The notes under the pieces are model-generated. The model had not been told where the DNA came from. It worked only from the letters and a program-made list of their open reading frames with translations, and searched no databases. 64,000 nt of DNA, from assembly GCA_938084575.1 (NCBI GenBank), contig CALKFG010000002.1, forward strand, positions 248,001-312,000, given 5' to 3'. The position numbers were made by a program, and so were the translations under genes. Numbering within the stretch: position 1 is the first letter of the stretch; each line of letters starts with the position of its first letter. This DNA is from an uncultured Hyphomonadaceae bacterium (GTDB lineage: Bacteria > Pseudomonadota > Alphaproteobacteria > Caulobacterales > Hyphomonadaceae). Shown here in pieces: positions 6,869-18,002 of this stretch.

Positions 6869-8008
6869 CTACTCGCGCAGCATGTCCCGGCTAATGATGA
6901 CACGCATAATTTCATTCGTACCTTCCAGAATCTGGTGAACACGCAGATCGCGGACAATCTGTTCGACACCATAATCGTGCAGGTAGCCATAGCCGCCATG
7001 GATTTGCAGCGCATCATTCGCCACCTGCGACGCCGTATCCGTCACGAAGCGTTTCGCCATCGCGCACCATCGCGTGGCGTCCGGCGCCCTGGCGTCGAGT
7101 TTTCGGGCGGCCTCATACAGCATCATCCGAGCGGCCTGAAGCTCGGTTTCCATGTCCGCAAGCTTGAACTGGATGGCCTGGAAGGCGGAAATGGCCTGCC
7201 CGAACTGTTCCCGCTCGCGCGCATAGGCCAAGGCCTTGTCCAAGGCTCTCTGAGCGCCACCCAGGGAACAGGCGGCGATGTTCAGCCGCCCGCCATCAAG
7301 CCCCGCCATGGCAAATTTGAAGCCCTGCCCCTCGCGGCCGACCCGGTGGGAGACCGGCACCCGAACATCATCCAGAAGGACCTGCCGGGTCGGCTGGCTG
7401 TTCCAGCCCATTTTCAGCTCATTCGTGCCAAAGGACAGGCCGGGCACGCCAAGCGGCACGATAAAGGTCGAAATGCCGCCTGCCCCGGCGCCGCCGGTCC
7501 GCGCCATAAGGACATAAACATCTGAAACACCCGCGCCGGAGATGAATTGCTTCGCCCCGTTCAGGACATAATGGTCCCCGTCGCGCCGGGCGGTGGTCTT
7601 CAATGCGGCGGCATCCGAGCCCGATCCGGGCTCCGTCAGGCAATAGCTGGCCATCAGCTCCATACGGGTCAGACGCGCCACGAAGTCGCTTTTCTGGTGG
7701 TCGTCGCCAAACGTGTTGATCATCCACGTCGCCATATTGTGGATCGAGATAAAGGCCGCCGTCGAGACATCCCCATAGGCAAGCTGTTCAAAGATCACCG
7801 CCGCATCGAGGCGCCCGAGCCCTGATCCGCCCCCGGATTCGGGGACATAGATTCCGGCAAAACCCAGCTCCGCCGTGCTGCGGATCAGATCGACAGGGAA
7901 AAATTTGTCGCGATCCCAGCTTCCGGTATGGGGCAGCAGGCTCTCAAGGGCGAAGCGTCGCGCCATATCCTGGATCATGACTTGTTCTTCGGTCAACTGC
8001 GCGTTCAT
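6869..8008 (-). CDS. Acyl-CoA dehydrogenase, probable isobutyryl-CoA dehydrogenase
   Basis: A 379-residue FAD-dependent enzyme that probably oxidises isobutyryl-CoA to methacrylyl-CoA in valine breakdown. ACAD signatures include YCLTEPGSGSDAAALKT, the FAD-binding middle domain, and the C-terminal QIHGGYGYLHDYGVEQIVRDLR with QILEGTNEIMR, where the EGT Glu is the usual catalytic base. DGGRLNIAACSLGGAQRAL resembles human ACAD8-type enzymes. ATG 8008 is chosen because the upstream frame is out of character and would overlap the divergent GNAT gene. The pathway link to the hydrolase at 3112-4176 supports the substrate call; another short branched-chain acyl-CoA is possible. Confidence 0.85.
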   Translation of the reverse strand: MNAQLTEEQVMIQDMARRFALESLLPHTGSWDRDKFFPVDLIRSTAELGFAGIYVPESGGGSGLGRLDAAVIFEQLAYGDVSTAAFISIHNMATWMINTFGDDHQKSDFVARLTRMELMASYCLTEPGSGSDAAALKTTARRDGDHYVLNGAKQFISGAGVSDVYVLMARTGGAGAGGISTFIVPLGVPGLSFGTNELKMGWNSQPTRQVLLDDVRVPVSHRVGREGQGFKFAMAGLDGGRLNIAACSLGGAQRALDKALAYAREREQFGQAISAFQAIQFKLADMETELQAARMMLYEAARKLDARAPDATRWCAMAKRFVTDTASQVANDALQIHGGYGYLHDYGVEQIVRDLRVHQILEGTNEIMRVIISRDMLRE

Positions 8009-8069
8009 TGGCCAAGACGCCTTTTCTGTCTTAATAAACAGAGCATCGTCACGGGGCAGGAATTCGTCA

Positions 8070-8627
8070 ATGTCAGAGTTGCCGCAGGGGTTCGAAATCG
8101 ATCTCGCCGTGCCGGAAGACGTGCCCGCCCTGATCTGGGCCGACAAGGGCGCCAACCGCCTGTTCGCCCCGACGGGGCTGATCCGCCCGGACGCCCTTGA
8201 CCAGCACGTTCCCGGCGACGTGCTTGAGACCGAAATCGATCGCGGCAACGTTTTCACGGTCCGGCGTGAAGACGGCTATCCCGTCGGGTTTGCGATGATC
8301 AGCCAGCACGATCAGGGCAGCTATCTCGATCAGCTCAGCGTGCACCCGGATTATGGCCGGAAAGGCCTTGGGCGCCGTCTTGTTGAGCAGGTCATCCGCG
8401 AGACCGAGGCCCGGCGCCTGCCCCACTTAACCCTGTCAACCTTCCGGGACCTGCCCTGGAACGGCCCGTTTTACTCTTCGCTGGGTTTTGTTGAGCTCAG
8501 CCGGAAACAGTGTACGCCCTTTATGTTCGCCATTGAAGATGCGCAGCGACCCTATATGGATGTCGAGCTAAGATGCTTCATGCGTCGCACCGTCAAAACG
8601 CCGCTCTTATGGCGAAGGAGTAGATAA
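8070..8627 (+). CDS. GNAT-family N-acetyltransferase
   Basis: A 185-residue acetyl-CoA-dependent acetyltransferase with the GNAT core: beta strand YLDQLSVHPDYG, the acetyl-CoA pyrophosphate loop RKGLGRRLVEQVI and the C-terminal LTLSTFRDLPWNGPFYSSLGFVEL. Such enzymes acetylate small amines, antibiotics or protein N termini; the acceptor is unknown. It is divergent from the acyl-CoA dehydrogenase with 61 bases between starts and has GGGGCAGG upstream of ATG 8070. Its stop codon overlaps the hemB ATG by one base (TAATG), so the two are probably co-transcribed and translationally coupled. Confidence 0.85.
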   Translation: MSELPQGFEIDLAVPEDVPALIWADKGANRLFAPTGLIRPDALDQHVPGDVLETEIDRGNVFTVRREDGYPVGFAMISQHDQGSYLDQLSVHPDYGRKGLGRRLVEQVIRETEARRLPHLTLSTFRDLPWNGPFYSSLGFVELSRKQCTPFMFAIEDAQRPYMDVELRCFMRRTVKTPLLWRRSR

Positions 8628-9628
8628 TGTCCTCTCATTTCCTGCAGAGCTTTCCTGCCTCACGGCTCCGTCGCCTGCGGCAATCGGGCTGGATCCGCAG
8701 CATGACCGCAGAAACCCAGGTCAGCGCCGCCGACCTGGTCTGGTCGATCATTATCCATGACGGGTCGACCGCCCGGAGTCCGGTTGCCGCAATGCCAGGA
8801 GTCGACAGGCTCAATATTGATGAGGCGGTCAAAGCCGCCCAAAAGGCCGAGGCGCTGGGCATTCCCGCGATCGCGATGTTCCCGCATATCAATCCGGAGC
8901 TCAAAGACGCAGACGGCAGCGAATCGCTCAATCCGGACGGCCTGGTGCCAACGGCCATTCGCGCCATGAAAGCGGCCGCGCCGAATGTCGGCATCATCTG
9001 CGATGTCGCACTGGATCCGTTTACATCGCATGGTCATGACGGGCTGATCGACAGCGCCGGCTATGTCCTGAACGATGAAACCACTGCCATCCTCGTCGAG
9101 CAGGCCCTGATGCAGGGCCGGGCCGGGGCAGACATCGTCGCGCCCTCCGACATGATGGATGGCCGCATCGGCGCGCTGAGGCGGGGCCTCGAAAAGGATG
9201 GACAGGTCAATACGATGATCCTGTCCTACGCGGCAAAATATGCCAGCGGCTTCTATGGCCCGTATCGCGAGGCCATCGGCTCAGCCACAGCGCTGCTTGG
9301 CGACAAGAAAACCTATCAGCAGGATCCCGCCAATAGCGACGAGGCCCTGCGCGAGGTCGCGCTCGACATTCAGGAAGGCGCTGACCTGGTAATGGTCAAG
9401 CCGGGCTTGCCCTATCTCGACATTGTCCGGCGTGTTTCGGAAACTTTTTCGGTCCCGACCCTCGCCTTCCAGGTTTCCGGCGAATACGCCATGATCCAGG
9501 CGGCGGCGCAGCAGGGCTGGATCGACGGGCCGCGGGTGATGCTTGAAACCATCACATGCTTCAAGCGCGCCGGGGCCAGCGGCGTCGTCACTTATTTTGC
9601 GGATAAGGTCGCAGAGACGCTCGCCTGA
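8627..9628 (+). CDS. hemB: Delta-aminolevulinic acid dehydratase (porphobilinogen synthase)
   Basis: Condenses two 5-aminolevulinate molecules to porphobilinogen in haem and tetrapyrrole synthesis. The 333-residue protein has the family hallmarks: Schiff-base lysines K204 (SYAAKYASGFYGPYR) and K258 (MVKPGLPYLD), and APSDMMDGRIGALR. The metal segment reads DVALDPFTSHGHDG (residues 126-139), so it has Asp residues where zinc enzymes have the Cys triad; this indicates a Mg-type enzyme. GAAGGAG precedes ATG 8627. The gene is convergent with rpmF, five bases apart. Confidence 0.97.
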   Translation: MSSHFLQSFPASRLRRLRQSGWIRSMTAETQVSAADLVWSIIIHDGSTARSPVAAMPGVDRLNIDEAVKAAQKAEALGIPAIAMFPHINPELKDADGSESLNPDGLVPTAIRAMKAAAPNVGIICDVALDPFTSHGHDGLIDSAGYVLNDETTAILVEQALMQGRAGADIVAPSDMMDGRIGALRRGLEKDGQVNTMILSYAAKYASGFYGPYREAIGSATALLGDKKTYQQDPANSDEALREVALDIQEGADLVMVKPGLPYLDIVRRVSETFSVPTLAFQVSGEYAMIQAAAQQGWIDGPRVMLETITCFKRAGASGVVTYFADKVAETLA

Positions 9629-9633
9629 GGCGA

Positions 9634-9816
9634 CTAGTCTTCCTTGGCCGGAAGGATCTGGCGCCCACGATACATGCCGGACTTGAGGTCGATGTGGTGG
9701 GGCCGACGCAGTTCACCCGACTCGGCATCCTCGATAAAGGTGTTGCCCTTCAGGCGATCATGGGCCCGGCGCATGCCACGCTTGGAGGGTGTCGTTTTAC
9801 GCTTTGGAACAGCCAT
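9634..9816 (-). CDS. rpmF: 50S ribosomal protein L32
   Basis: A 60-residue basic ribosomal protein of the large subunit, starting with the canonical [20 protein letters not shown] and continuing through the histidine-containing [18 protein letters not shown]. The start at 9816 is fixed by this N terminus. plsX, its frequent neighbour in other bacteria, is not adjacent. A promoter with 17-bp spacing lies 49 bases upstream. Confidence 0.96.
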   Translation of the reverse strand: MAVPKRKTTPSKRGMRRAHDRLKGNTFIEDAESGELRRPHHIDLKSGMYRGRQILPAKED

Positions 9817-9864
9817 AATGTAAAATCCGGATAAAGAGCGGGCCTTCGCCCTTGAGAAGACAGG

Positions 9865-9893
9865 CGTATAGCGGAGCCCCTTCGCCCATGCAA
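9865..9893 (-). promoter_or_regulatory. Candidate sigma-70-type promoter of rpmF
   Basis: On the minus strand TTGCAT (9888-9893) and TATACG (9865-9870) are separated by exactly 17 bases, 49 bases upstream of the rpmF start. The leader also holds a small GGGC-GAAG-GCCC hairpin. Confidence 0.45.
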
Positions 9894-9922
9894 GGCCCAA
9901 GACTGTGCCCGGCGCAGTTTGG

Positions 9923-12083
<2,161 letters not shown>

Positions 12084-12149
12084 GACAGATCCTTTTGAAC
12101 CAATGGCCGCGGCTTACGCCTTTCTGGCCCCAGCGCCAACCCCCGCCGG

Positions 12150-12905
12150 TCAGTCAAGACCCAATGCGGCGCGATAAATGGCCATAAAACTTTCCGCTTT
12201 GAGGCTGGCGCCCCCCACCAACCCGCCATTGACGTCTGGGATCTTCAAAATCATGCCGGCATTTTCTGGGGTCATGGATCCACCATAGAGCAGCCGTATC
12301 TGTCCAGCCTCGGGCCCAAACCGGTCGGTCAGGACGGAACGGATATGATGGTGCACCTCGGCGATCTGGTCGGGCTGGGCGACTTCCCCCGTTCCGATTG
12401 CCCAAATCGGTTCATAGGCCACGACAAGCTGTGGCAGATCCGCGGCATCATCCGGAATCGAGCCCGCCAACTGATCGGCGACTACCCGAAGCGTCTCGCC
12501 CGCCCGGCGCTGGGCGAGGCTTTCCCCGACACAGACAATCGGGGTCAGCCCCGCCTGCTGCACGGCGATGACCTGTGCAGCAACATCGTCATTGGTCTCG
12601 CCATGATCGGCTCGTCGTTCCGAATGGCCGACAATCACATGGCTGGCGCCCGCATCGGCCAGCATCTGGGCGGAGATATCACCCGTATGCGCACCGGACT
12701 GCCCGGGGTGGCAGCTTTGCCCGCCCACATGCAGGCGCGGGCCGGCCAGGCCTGCCATTTCCCGGATCAGCGTCGCTGGCGGACAGATCAGGCAGTCGGC
12801 TTCGTCCGGCAGACGAGCGAGCTGATCCGACACCAGGGCAACGTTTTGAAGGCTTGCGCGCAAGCCATTCATTTTCCAATTTCCGGCAATCAGGGTACGC
12901 ACCAT
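12150..12905 (-). CDS. tpiA: Triose-phosphate isomerase
   Basis: Interconverts dihydroxyacetone phosphate and glyceraldehyde 3-phosphate. The 251-residue TIM barrel shows the substrate loop AGNWKMNG, the catalytic His94 in VGHSERR, the catalytic Glu165 in [11 protein letters not shown] and the phosphate loops LYGGSM and [11 protein letters not shown] 12905 gives the canonical [14 protein letters not shown]; a GGTGGTGA stretch lies upstream. It is divergent from ppiD across 85 bases. Confidence 0.97.
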   Translation of the reverse strand: MVRTLIAGNWKMNGLRASLQNVALVSDQLARLPDEADCLICPPATLIREMAGLAGPRLHVGGQSCHPGQSGAHTGDISAQMLADAGASHVIVGHSERRADHGETNDDVAAQVIAVQQAGLTPIVCVGESLAQRRAGETLRVVADQLAGSIPDDAADLPQLVVAYEPIWAIGTGEVAQPDQIAEVHHHIRSVLTDRFGPEAGQIRLLYGGSMTPENAGMILKIPDVNGGLVGGASLKAESFMAIYRAALGLD

Positions 12906-12931
12906 AGCAATCACCACCTTGAACTCGTCCT

Positions 12932-12948
12932 CTTGCTCGCCTAGCAAG
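12932..12948. promoter_or_regulatory. Inverted repeat in the tpiA / ppiD divergent promoter region
   Basis: CTTGCT (12932-12937) and AGCAAG (12943-12948) are perfect arms around a 5-base spacer, in the 85-base gap between two divergent genes. This could be an operator for either gene, but short repeats of this size also occur by chance. Confidence 0.25.
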
Positions 12949-12990
12949 CTGCAACGACCCTAACAACCAAATCTTTGGGATTTCCCGCCA

Positions 12991-14889
12991 ATGCTTACTC
13001 TGATCCGCCAGATGCTCCGCTCAAAAGCTGCAGGGGGGCTGTTTGTTTTGCTGATTGTCGCCATGGCAGCATGGGGGGTCACAGATGTCTTCAGCGGCGG
13101 CCTCGGAACCAATCTGGTTGGTGCCGGGGACCGGACCCTGTCCGACAGGGCCTTTGACAATGCAGTGGAACGTGAATTGCGTTCGGCCACCGATACGCGT
13201 GGAAGATCCTTGACCAAGGAGCAGGCGTTGAAGCAGGGCCTGATTGACCAGATCTTTCAGCGCGAGCAATTCGGTCTCACCATCAAGGCGTTTGCGGACC
13301 AGGAAGGCCTGACGGCCACGCAGGCGGCCATTCGCGCGGAAATCCAGAACAATCCCAGCTTTCAGGATACCACCGGCCTGTTTGACCTCGTCCGCTATGA
13401 ATCCCTGTTGCGCCAGAACGGGTACACATCGGCCGATTTCGAAGCCATGCTGGAGAGCAGCCTGACCCAGGACCGGCTGAGGCGCCTGACACGCACGGCC
13501 CTTACGGTTCCAACACCGCTGGCGCAGGTCGACGCCGCCTTTCGGGCGGAACAGCGCGATGCAGAATGGTTCATCATCGAAACTGATGACCTGATGGACG
13601 TGGGCACGCCGAGCGAAGATGACATTGTTGCGCTTTACGAGGAAGTGAAACCCAATCTTCAGGAACCTGAGCGCCGCCGCATAAGCCTGTTAAAAATGAG
13701 CACGGACGATTTTAAAAGCAGCGCTGGCCTCACCGAGGACGATCTGGAAACCTTTTACGAGGCTTACAAGGCAGACCGCTACACCGGTCCAGACACGCGC
13801 AGTTTTACGGCCTATCAATTCATCACCGAACAGGCGGCACGGGACGCGCTCGGCCGGATAGCTGGCGGTGCAGAGGCAAGCGCCCTGGACGAGCTGTCCA
13901 ACACCATGGAGCAGACCGGTCCTCGGTCCGTTCTGCAAAATGAGCGGCTACAGGATCTGGTTTATGGCCCGGGAAGTGCCGTGAACGGAATTTACGGCCC
14001 GCAATTGGAGGGCGCGCTCTGGACCGTCATTCGGCTTGAGGCGATCTATCCGGGGGATGCAACGCCCTTCGGGCAGGTGCGCGACGAGATAGAGGAAGAG
14101 CTGTCCTCAGAGCAAGCGACCGAGCTGTTCTACGCCGCTCTGCCGCGGCTGGACGACCTGATCGGCACGGGGGCCAGCCTCGAGGCGATCGGCCTTGATC
14201 TTGGCCTCCCCGTTCTGTCGTTTGACGCGGTCGATGCCACTGGCTTTACCGTCTCAGGGCGGCTGAATGGGACGCTGCGCGAGAACCCGGAGCTGCTGGT
14301 CCAGCTTTTCGACCGCGCTGAAGGCTCGGTGACCGAACGGATCGGCGAGGATGAGGCCACGTGGATGGCCCGGATTGACGAGATTGTGCCCTCACGGCTG
14401 CCCGACCTGGACGAGGTCCGGAGCGACCTGATCGAAGCGTGGAAAATCCGAAGACGGACCACGCTACAGGACGAACGCACAGAAGCGCTGATCTCGCGGC
14501 TCGAAAATGGCGAGACAACGCTTCAGGAGGAAGCCGAGCGCGTTGGGGCGACCGTGCAGTCGCTGTCGCGGCCAAGATCGCGCACGAACATTGAGGCGGA
14601 GCTGCCCCCGCCCCTGATCTCGAGACTGTTCAGCGCCCGAGAAGCCGGTGCGGTTCAGGCTGTGACCAGCACGACAGGCGCAACCCTGATCCTCAAAGTG
14701 ACACTGATCGATGCGGTCAGCCCGGAAGCCCTCGCGCCCATGGCCCGCCAGATTGCGCCAAGTCTGGATGAAGGCCTCGGCGAAGACCTTTTCCAGGCCT
14801 TCTTCCTCGATGTGCAATCGGAAATCGACGTCGATATCAACGACAAGGCCCTGGACCTCTACAAGCGCAGCATCGAAACGACCCAATGA
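12991..14889 (+). CDS. ppiD: Membrane-anchored periplasmic folding factor, PpiD/SurA-like
   Basis: A 632-residue chaperone for exported proteins, held in the inner membrane by one N-terminal segment (AAGGLFVLLIVAMAAWGVTDVF). The SurA-like N domain follows (RTLSDRAFDNAVERELR, then LTKEQALKQGLIDQIFQRE). A parvulin-like region at about residues 235-370 is divergent, so isomerase activity is uncertain. This gene family sits between tpiA and trpE in many Alphaproteobacteria. Its stop overlaps the trpE start by four bases (ATGA), so trp genes may share its promoter. Confidence 0.85.
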   Translation: MLTLIRQMLRSKAAGGLFVLLIVAMAAWGVTDVFSGGLGTNLVGAGDRTLSDRAFDNAVERELRSATDTRGRSLTKEQALKQGLIDQIFQREQFGLTIKAFADQEGLTATQAAIRAEIQNNPSFQDTTGLFDLVRYESLLRQNGYTSADFEAMLESSLTQDRLRRLTRTALTVPTPLAQVDAAFRAEQRDAEWFIIETDDLMDVGTPSEDDIVALYEEVKPNLQEPERRRISLLKMSTDDFKSSAGLTEDDLETFYEAYKADRYTGPDTRSFTAYQFITEQAARDALGRIAGGAEASALDELSNTMEQTGPRSVLQNERLQDLVYGPGSAVNGIYGPQLEGALWTVIRLEAIYPGDATPFGQVRDEIEEELSSEQATELFYAALPRLDDLIGTGASLEAIGLDLGLPVLSFDAVDATGFTVSGRLNGTLRENPELLVQLFDRAEGSVTERIGEDEATWMARIDEIVPSRLPDLDEVRSDLIEAWKIRRRTTLQDERTEALISRLENGETTLQEEAERVGATVQSLSRPRSRTNIEAELPPPLISRLFSAREAGAVQAVTSTTGATLILKVTLIDAVSPEALAPMARQIAPSLDEGLGEDLFQAFFLDVQSEIDVDINDKALDLYKRSIETTQ

Positions 14890-16322
14890 TGCGGGACCAG
14901 CTCATCGTCAGGCGGCGGGCGGGAGATGTCGAAACGCCGGTTTCAGCCATGCTGAAGCTCGGCGCCGACTCGCCCGGCGCCTTCCTTTTCGAATCCATTC
15001 TGGGCGGCGAACGACTGGGCCGTTATTCCTTTATCGGCTTCAAGCCCCTGAGCTGGATGCGCATCCTAAACGGCAGGGGCGAAATCGCGACCGACGCCGC
15101 CTTTACCGCCCCGAGCCCGGTTGAGGGAACGCCGGTGGACGCGCTGCGGCACTTTGCTGACCTTGGGCGGGCAGAGCCACCGGCGGACGATCCGGACCTG
15201 CCGCCCATGGCCAGCGGCAGCTTTGGCTATATCGGCTATGACATGATCCAGCATGTTGAACCGGTTGGCATTTCCTCGCCGGACTCCCTGAATGTTCCTG
15301 AAGCCCTCCTCCTGATTCCGGGTGTCGTGCTGGTCTTTGACCACCTTTATCAGGAACTTATTCTCGTCGGTCGCCACGCCGCGGGTCAAAAAGAAGAAGC
15401 CGAAAAGCGCCTGGATGATGTCGAAGCGGCGCTGGAACGTCCCTTGCCGCTGACCCCGCGCGCGGGCGACTCCCGCGATTTCACCTTCACCTCGAACACC
15501 ACCAAGACGCAATATTTCGACATGGTCGCGCGTGCCCGCGACTACATCAAGGCCGGGGATATCTTCCAGGTTGTGCCATCACAGCGGTTCAGTACGCCAT
15601 ATGACCTGAAATCGATCAGCTTTTACCGGGCCCTGCGGCGGTTGAACCCATCGGCCTTCATGTTCCACATGAACCTTGGAGGGGTGCGACTGATCGGATC
15701 CAGCCCTGAAATCCTTGTCCGCGTTCGGGCCGGGCGGGTCGCCATCCGTCCGATTGCCGGCACACGACCAAGATCGGGGGATGCCGCTGAGGATGCCCGG
15801 CGGGCGGAAGACCTGCTTGCCGACCCCAAAGAACTGGCGGAGCACCTGATGCTCCTCGACCTCGGGCGGAACGATGTTGGCCGGGTTGCCGCCTATGGGA
15901 GCGTCGAGGCGACAGAACAGTTCATCGTCGAACGCTACAGCCATGTCATGCATATTGTATCCCATGTTGAGGGCGATCTGCGCACGGGCGTTGATGCTGT
16001 CGACGCCCTGCTTGCGGGACTTCCGGCCGGGACAGTGTCTGGCGCGCCTAAAATTCGGGCGATGCAGATCATCGATGAGCTCGAACAGGAAAGTCGCGGG
16101 ATCTATGGTGGCGCGATCGGATATTTCGGTTGGAATGGTGACCTGGACACCTGTATCGCCTTGCGAACGGCCGTCCTGAAAGACGGTCAGCTCCATATCC
16201 AGGCGGGTGGTGGTGTGGTCCTCGACAGCAATCCTGAGTACGAATTTGAAGAGACGCTGCACAAAGCCAATGCGCTGAAGCGCGCAGCCGCGCTCGCTGC
16301 CCGGTATGAGTTCGACCAATGA
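14886..16322 (+). CDS. trpE: Anthranilate synthase component I
   Basis: Converts chorismate to anthranilate with ammonia from TrpG, the first step of tryptophan synthesis. The 478-residue protein shows the chorismate-binding C-terminal half: DIFQVVPSQRFS, FMFHMNLGGVRLIGSSPEILV, IRPIAGTRPR, LDLGRNDVGRVA and GAPKIRAMQIIDELE. It overlaps ppiD and trpG by four bases each. No leader peptide or attenuator can precede it because the start lies within ppiD. Confidence 0.96.
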   Translation: MMRDQLIVRRRAGDVETPVSAMLKLGADSPGAFLFESILGGERLGRYSFIGFKPLSWMRILNGRGEIATDAAFTAPSPVEGTPVDALRHFADLGRAEPPADDPDLPPMASGSFGYIGYDMIQHVEPVGISSPDSLNVPEALLLIPGVVLVFDHLYQELILVGRHAAGQKEEAEKRLDDVEAALERPLPLTPRAGDSRDFTFTSNTTKTQYFDMVARARDYIKAGDIFQVVPSQRFSTPYDLKSISFYRALRRLNPSAFMFHMNLGGVRLIGSSPEILVRVRAGRVAIRPIAGTRPRSGDAAEDARRAEDLLADPKELAEHLMLLDLGRNDVGRVAAYGSVEATEQFIVERYSHVMHIVSHVEGDLRTGVDAVDALLAGLPAGTVSGAPKIRAMQIIDELEQESRGIYGGAIGYFGWNGDLDTCIALRTAVLKDGQLHIQAGGGVVLDSNPEYEFEETLHKANALKRAAALAARYEFDQ

Positions 16323-16909
16323 GACGTCCCAAAATCCTGATCATAGACAATTATGACAGTTTCACATGGAATCTGGTCCATTTCCTGGAAGAGGTCGGAG
16401 CGCAAACTGAGGTATTTCGGAATGACGCCCTGAGCGTGAACGAGGTCTTGAACCGCGCGCCCGACGGGATTGTTCTGTCACCCGGACCCTGCACGCCACG
16501 CGAAGCGGGAATCTGCGTTGATCTGGTCCAGGCCGCGCCCGACACGATGCCGATACTGGGCGTTTGCCTGGGACATCAGAGCATTGGCGCCGCCGAAGGC
16601 GGCGAAATCATCACGGCAAAAGAAATCCGCCATGGCAAGCTGAGTACGATCCATAATACCGGAACGGGTCTGTTCCTCGAACTTCCGGAACGCTACGACG
16701 TTGTGCGGTATCACTCGCTGTCCATTCAGCCAGACCGGTTACCAGATACACTTCGGGTTGATGCCACAACATCAGACGGCGAGATCATGGCCGTCCACCA
16801 TATCGCCCGCCCGGTTTTCGGCGTGCAATTTCATCCAGAAAGCATCCGGACGGAACATGGTCACGCTCTGCTGCGCAACTGGCTGGCAATCTGTCAGAAC
16901 GACGCCTGA
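16319..16909 (+). CDS. trpG: Anthranilate synthase component II (glutamine amidotransferase)
   Basis: Delivers ammonia from glutamine to TrpE; the same protein may also serve para-aminobenzoate synthesis. The 196-residue class I amidotransferase has IDNYDSFTWNLVHFL at the N terminus, the oxyanion strand LSPGPCTP, nucleophile Cys83 in GVCLGHQSIG and the catalytic His in GVQFHPES. It overlaps trpE by four bases; 52 bases separate it from trpD. Confidence 0.96.
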   Translation: MRRPKILIIDNYDSFTWNLVHFLEEVGAQTEVFRNDALSVNEVLNRAPDGIVLSPGPCTPREAGICVDLVQAAPDTMPILGVCLGHQSIGAAEGGEIITAKEIRHGKLSTIHNTGTGLFLELPERYDVVRYHSLSIQPDRLPDTLRVDATTSDGEIMAVHHIARPVFGVQFHPESIRTEHGHALLRNWLAICQNDA

Positions 16910-16961
16910 AGCCGGCATATCGCCCTTGTTCATTCTCACGACAGCAGGCTAGACTTCAAAG

Positions 16962-18002
16962 ATGACAGACACGCCGTTGACCCATGCCCTCATGGCGATT
17001 TCCCGATCGGAAGAATTGTCTCCCGACATGCTCGAAGCCGCGTTTGGTGCCTTGCTGAGCGGTGACTTCAGCCCCGAACAAGCCGGCGCATTCCTTATGG
17101 GCCTCGCCGTAAGGGGGGAGACCGGGCGCGAGCTGCTGGCAGGCGCCAGGGTTCTGCGCGCAAATGCCCGCAAAATCTCGCTCCCAGGTGACATTCTCGA
17201 CACATGCGGCACAGGCGGACTGGGATGGACCAGCCTGAACACCTCGACAGCCTCCGCGCTCGTGATCGCGGCCTGTGGCGGCAAGGTCGCGAAGCATGGC
17301 AATCGCTCGGTTCCGCCGAAAACAGGGTCCGCAGACGTTCTTGAAGCGCTTGGCGTCGAGCTCGACCTGACCGAAGCCCGGTTTCGAGCCTGTCTTGGAA
17401 GAGCGAACGTCGGCTTTCTCTTTGCCCGCAGCCACCACAGCGCCATGCGCCATGTCGCACCAATTCGCCAGGCTCTTCGCATTCGCACCATATTCAACCT
17501 GCTCGGCCCGCTCTCCAATCCAGCCGGCGCGACTCATCAAATTCTGGGCGTGTATGACCCAAAATGGCTGCGTCCTATGGCCGAAGCCTTACGTGACCTT
17601 GGGATCAGACGAGCCTGGGTCGTGCACGGGCCGGACACCGAAACCGGTGGGATTGATGAGATGTCAATTGCAGGGGAAACTCAGATCATCGAGGTCCGGG
17701 ACGGGGCATTGGAATTGATCAGCCTTGTCCCAGAAGATGCCGGCCTGCGACGCGCACCTCTGTCATCCCTCAGAGGTGGGCAAGTTGACGACAATGCAGA
17801 GGCCATTCGCGAGCTGCTCAACGGGCGGACCGGTCCGTTCCGCGATGCTGTCCTGTTAAATGCCGCCGCTGGTCTTTATGTTCTCGATTTGGCAGACAGT
17901 CTGGAAGCAGGCGCCCGTCAAGCCGCCGAAGCCCTGGATTCAGGCGCCGCGCAAAGAACCCTGTCGGTCCTCAAAACTGAGTCCATCGGACTGAGCACAT
18001 GA
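16962..18002 (+). CDS. trpD: Anthranilate phosphoribosyltransferase
   Basis: Joins anthranilate to phosphoribosyl pyrophosphate, the second step of tryptophan synthesis. The 346-residue protein shows the PRPP-binding DTCGTGG, the KHGNRSVPPKTGSADVLEALG block and the phosphate-binding TIFNLLGPLSNPA. The stop overlaps the trpC start (ATGA), so translation is probably coupled. Confidence 0.97.
   Translation: MTDTPLTHALMAISRSEELSPDMLEAAFGALLSGDFSPEQAGAFLMGLAVRGETGRELLAGARVLRANARKISLPGDILDTCGTGGLGWTSLNTSTASALVIAACGGKVAKHGNRSVPPKTGSADVLEALGVELDLTEARFRACLGRANVGFLFARSHHSAMRHVAPIRQALRIRTIFNLLGPLSNPAGATHQILGVYDPKWLRPMAEALRDLGIRRAWVVHGPDTETGGIDEMSIAGETQIIEVRDGALELISLVPEDAGLRRAPLSSLRGGQVDDNAEAIRELLNGRTGPFRDAVLLNAAAGLYVLDLADSLEAGARQAAEALDSGAAQRTLSVLKTESIGLST

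Noticed and set aside
8009-8257. N-terminal extension of isobutyryl-CoA dehydrogenase
   Set aside because: It would overlap the divergent GNAT gene and has no ACAD-like sequence; MNAQLTEEQ at 8008 is the natural start.
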